DNA of 64,000 bases from Hyphobacterium sp. SN044 (GTDB lineage: Bacteria; Pseudomonadota; Alphaproteobacteria; Caulobacterales; Maricaulaceae): NCBI RefSeq assembly GCF_021864465.1, contig NZ_JAKKUV010000003.1, positions 1 to 64,000 on the forward strand, given 5' to 3'. Positions 61,482-64,000 of this stretch are shown in pieces. Both the position numbers and the translations under genes were made by a program. Position 1 is the first letter of the stretch. The number at the start of each line of letters is the position of its first letter. The notes beneath the pieces are model-generated. The model made no database searches and was not told where the DNA came from. It saw only the letters and a program-made list of their open reading frames with translations.

Positions 61482-64000
61482 ATGGCGCAACTTCTTCTCG
61501 GTGCGGCAGGCTCGGCCGTTGGCGGTTCGATCCTGCCCGGCAGTGTGTCGCTGTTCGGTTCGGCGATTTCCGGTGCCGCGATCGGCGGATTTATCGGCGC
61601 GCAGTTGGGCGCGGTCGCCGACCGGGCGCTGCTTGGGGGGCTGGGACCGGACCGGGAGGGGCCACGACTGCCCGATCTGCGTCTGCAGGCGTCGACCGAG
61701 GGGGCGCCGATCCCGCGCCTCTACGGCCGCGCGCGGATCGCCGGGCAGGTGATCTGGGCGGCGCGCTATACCGAGACGGCGACCAGGGACCGGGCCGGCA
61801 ACAAGGGCGGGCCGAGCGTCACCGCCTATTCCTACACGGTCAGTTTCGCGGTCGGCCTGACCGAGGGCGTGATCGACGGTATCGGCCGGGTGTGGGCCAA
61901 TGGCGCGCCGCTCGACCTGTCGCAGACCGACATGCGTATCCATCGCGGCACTGAGGACCAGCTCCCCGACGCCCTGATCCAGGCGGTCGAGGGTGCGGAG
62001 AATGCGCCGGCCTTCCGCGGCCTTGGCTATGCGGTGTTCGAGGACTTCCCGCTCGACGAATATGGCGCGCGAATTCCCAATTTTAGTTTTGAGGTGTTTC
62101 GTCCGGCCCCGGTGGCCTATCCCGGCCAGCCGCGCCTGGAGGAGATGATCCGCGGCGTCGACCTGATCCCGGCATCGGGCGAGTTCGCCTACGCCGCCGA
62201 ACCGATCATGCGGCAGATCGGGCCGGGCAAGGAAGAGCCGGAGAATGTCCATAACGGGCGCGGCGTGACGGATTTCGTTGCGGCGATCGACGATCTCGAG
62301 GCGCGGTTGCCGAATTGCCGGTCCGTCCTGATCGTGTCGGCCTGGTTTGGAACCGACCTTCGCTGCGGGGACTGCGAGATCCGTCCGGGCGTCGAGACCC
62401 GCGACAAGGTCACACGGCCAAGCGCATGGCAGGTCGCTGGCGAGAGCCGGACCACGGCCTGGCTGGTCACGCAGGAAGACGAGCGGCCGGTCTATGGCGG
62501 TACGCCGGACGATGCCTCGCTGATCGCCGCGATCCGGGAACTCAAGGCGCGCGGTTTCACCGTGTCGCTCTACCCCTTCATCCTGATGGATATTCCCTCC
62601 GGGAACGGATTGCCGGACCCGTATGGCGGGGCCGAGCAGGCCGCCTTCCCCTGGCGTGGGCGCATCACCTGCCACCCTGCCGCCGCACAGGCGGGTTCAT
62701 CCGACAAGAGCGGGGCGGCGGGCGCGCAGGTGGCCGACTTTTTCGGCGCGGCGTCCGCTTCGGACTTTCCGATTTCGGGGGACGCCGTCAGCTATGCCGG
62801 ACCGGCGGAATGGCGGTTCAACCGCTTCATCCTGCACCATGCCGTGCTGGCCAAGATCGCCGGGGCAGACGGTTTCCTGATCGGCTCGGAAATGGTCGGG
62901 CTGACGACGATCCGCGACAGCGCGGACCACTATCCGGCGGTGGATGCGCTGTGCGAACTCGTGGCAGAAGTCCGGACGATCGTCGGGCCCGGCCTGCGGC
63001 TGTCCTATGCCGCGGACTGGAGCGAATATTCCGGCCACCGCCCGGCCGACGGGTCCGGCGATGTCTTCTTGCACCTCGATCCGCTGTGGAGCCATCCGGC
63101 GATCGATGCGGTCGCGATCGACTGGTATGTGCCGCTGGCCGACTGGCGGGACGGCACCGATCACGCCGACGCGTCCCTGTCGCGAACCGGGCACGACCTG
63201 ACCTATCTGTCGGCCAATGCCGAAGGCGGGGAGGGGTATGACTGGTACTATGCCAGCGACGCGGACCGGCTGGCGCAGGTCCGCACGCCGATTTCCGATA
63301 CGGCACACGGGGAAGACTGGGTCTTCCGTTTCAAGGACATTCGTGGATGGTGGTCCAATGCGCACCACGACCGGCCGGGCGGTGTGCGCGCCGCGTCGCC
63401 GACGGGCTGGGTGCCGCAATCCAAGCCCGTCTGGCTGACCGAGACCGGCTGTCCGGCGGTCGACAAGGGGGCGAACCAGCCGAACGTGTTCGTCGATCCC
63501 AAGAGTGCGGAAAGCGCGCTGCCGCATTTCTCGGCCGGGACGCGCGACGATCTGATCCAGCGCCGCTATCTGGAGGCGATGATCCGGCATTGGGCGGCGG
63601 ACGAAACCGTGTCTCCCGTTTATGCCGGACCGATGATCGATCCGGCCGATATCCATGTCTGGACCTGGGACGCGCGGCCCTTCCCCGACTTCCCCGCCCG
63701 GAACGAGGTCTGGGGTGATGGGGCGAACTGGCGGCTGGGTCATTGGCTCACCGGGCGGATGGGACTGGCTCCGCTGGGCGATGTGGTCCTCGATCTGTGC
63801 GTGTCGGCCGAACTCGATCCGGACGTGTCGGAGCTTGATGGCCTCGTGTCCGGTTATCTCGTCGAACGACCCATGGCTGTCCGGGACGCGCTATCGCCAC
63901 TGGCCGTATTGTTCGGCTTCACGGCGACGGACACGGCGGGCGGTATCCGCTTCGGGCGGCCTGGGAGCACGACCCATGAGCGATCGAGTGATGCGCTGGT
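61482..64000 (+). CDS. GTA megatron / host-specificity tail protein (g15), 3' end beyond the window
   Basis: Open from ATG 61482 to the window edge (839 complete codons). It starts with a Gly/Ala-rich hydrophobic hairpin (LGAAGSAVGGSILPG, GAAIGGFIGAQLGA), then IPRLYGRARIAGQVIWAARYTET, VSFAVGLTEGVIDGIGRVWANG and FEVFRPAPVAYPG. The GTA TIM-barrel-like domain follows (LIGSEMVGLTTIRDSADHYPAVDAL, LRLSYAADWSEYSGHRPADGSGDVFLHLDPLW, VWLTETGCPAVDKGANQPNVFVDPKS), then the beginning of the phage tail domain. Usual length is about 1300 residues, so roughly one third is missing here. It forms the central tail fibre that contacts the recipient. Confidence 0.93.
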   Translation, partial: MAQLLLGAAGSAVGGSILPGSVSLFGSAISGAAIGGFIGAQLGAVADRALLGGLGPDREGPRLPDLRLQASTEGAPIPRLYGRARIAGQVIWAARYTETATRDRAGNKGGPSVTAYSYTVSFAVGLTEGVIDGIGRVWANGAPLDLSQTDMRIHRGTEDQLPDALIQAVEGAENAPAFRGLGYAVFEDFPLDEYGARIPNFSFEVFRPAPVAYPGQPRLEEMIRGVDLIPASGEFAYAAEPIMRQIGPGKEEPENVHNGRGVTDFVAAIDDLEARLPNCRSVLIVSAWFGTDLRCGDCEIRPGVETRDKVTRPSAWQVAGESRTTAWLVTQEDERPVYGGTPDDASLIAAIRELKARGFTVSLYPFILMDIPSGNGLPDPYGGAEQAAFPWRGRITCHPAAAQAGSSDKSGAAGAQVADFFGAASASDFPISGDAVSYAGPAEWRFNRFILHHAVLAKIAGADGFLIGSEMVGLTTIRDSADHYPAVDALCELVAEVRTIVGPGLRLSYAADWSEYSGHRPADGSGDVFLHLDPLWSHPAIDAVAIDWYVPLADWRDGTDHADASLSRTGHDLTYLSANAEGGEGYDWYYASDADRLAQVRTPISDTAHGEDWVFRFKDIRGWWSNAHHDRPGGVRAASPTGWVPQSKPVWLTETGCPAVDKGANQPNVFVDPKSAESALPHFSAGTRDDLIQRRYLEAMIRHWAADETVSPVYAGPMIDPADIHVWTWDARPFPDFPARNEVWGDGANWRLGHWLTGRMGLAPLGDVVLDLCVSAELDPDVSELDGLVSGYLVERPMAVRDALSPLAVLFGFTATDTAGGIRFGRPGSTTHERSSDAL

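Noticed and set aside
61404-62675. 423-codon leftward frame and the 62315-63241 rightward frame
   Set aside because: Both overlap the g15 megatron frame from 61482, which stays open to the window edge and carries GTA TIM-barrel motifs.
49531-64000. Ordinary prophage
   Set aside because: Gene order and proteins (DUF3168, g10, DUF2460, DUF2163, NlpC/P60, TIM-barrel megatron) fit the gene transfer agent; no integrase, repressor or replication genes are in view.

Overview
The window is GC-rich, densely coded chromosomal DNA of an alphaproteobacterium. The gene families point to the Caulobacterales/Maricaulales/Hyphomonadales side, probably a marine, possibly prosthecate bacterium. The evidence is an RcGTA-type gene transfer agent cluster, two DUF2336 proteins, a DUF6456 protein next to a stand-alone DnaA domain-IV-like protein, a multi-TM histidine kinase of DivJ/PleC type, and a DUF3450-TtpC-ExbB-ExbD-TonB operon. 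This placement is inferred from family content; there is no rRNA in the window.

Layout. 1-4.8 kb: edge of a Gly/Arg-rich secreted protein, aroC, a J-domain protein, pdxH, DUF1499, an ATP-grasp-like protein. 4.9-10.2 kb: oligopeptide ABC importer parts (two permeases and, after two paralogous secreted proteins on the other strand, the lipoprotein binding protein); no ATPase gene is present. 10.3-13.6 kb: DUF3667 membrane protein, sppA, and divergent tRNA-Pro(CGG) and tRNA-Gln(TTG). 14.2-20.8 kb: a TonB energising operon (DUF3450, TtpC-like, ExbB, two ExbD, TonB, TPR), a terminator, then a second TonB gene behind tandem GTTAY-N3-RTAAC dyads. 20.8-26.1 kb: oligopeptidase B lipoprotein, msrB, MFS transporter, DUF2336. 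26.2-34.0 kb: a ten-gene Mrp-type cation/proton antiporter operon in the order E-F-G-A'(MbhDE)-B-C-D-D-X-D. 34.1-49.4 kb: DnaA-IV-like, DUF6456, sufE, small secreted proteins, a histidine kinase, a BcsB-like pair, DUF1491, prfC, MscS, DUF2336, a BacNav-type channel, PBP1A, a YcgN-type cysteine-cluster protein.

49.5-64.0 kb: gene transfer agent head and tail cluster (TerS, TerL, portal, g3.5, protease, capsid, g6, g8, major tail, g10, g10.1, short g11, g12, g13, g14 and the start of the g15 megatron, which runs off the window). Three things are unusual. There is no g7. A five-gene antisense operon of small polytopic membrane proteins (55343-57881) sits between g8 and g9. A dense block of REP-like palindromes (58788-59076) lies between g10.1 and g11 and supplies the C-terminus of g10.1. 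The antisense membrane cassette is the strongest candidate for something undescribed.

How the genes work together: TonB/ExbBD/TtpC would energise outer-membrane receptors, Mrp would handle Na+ and pH, the opp proteins and oligopeptidase B would serve peptide uptake and breakdown, and the GTA cluster would package host DNA. Functions come from recognising family motifs by eye; no database search was run.
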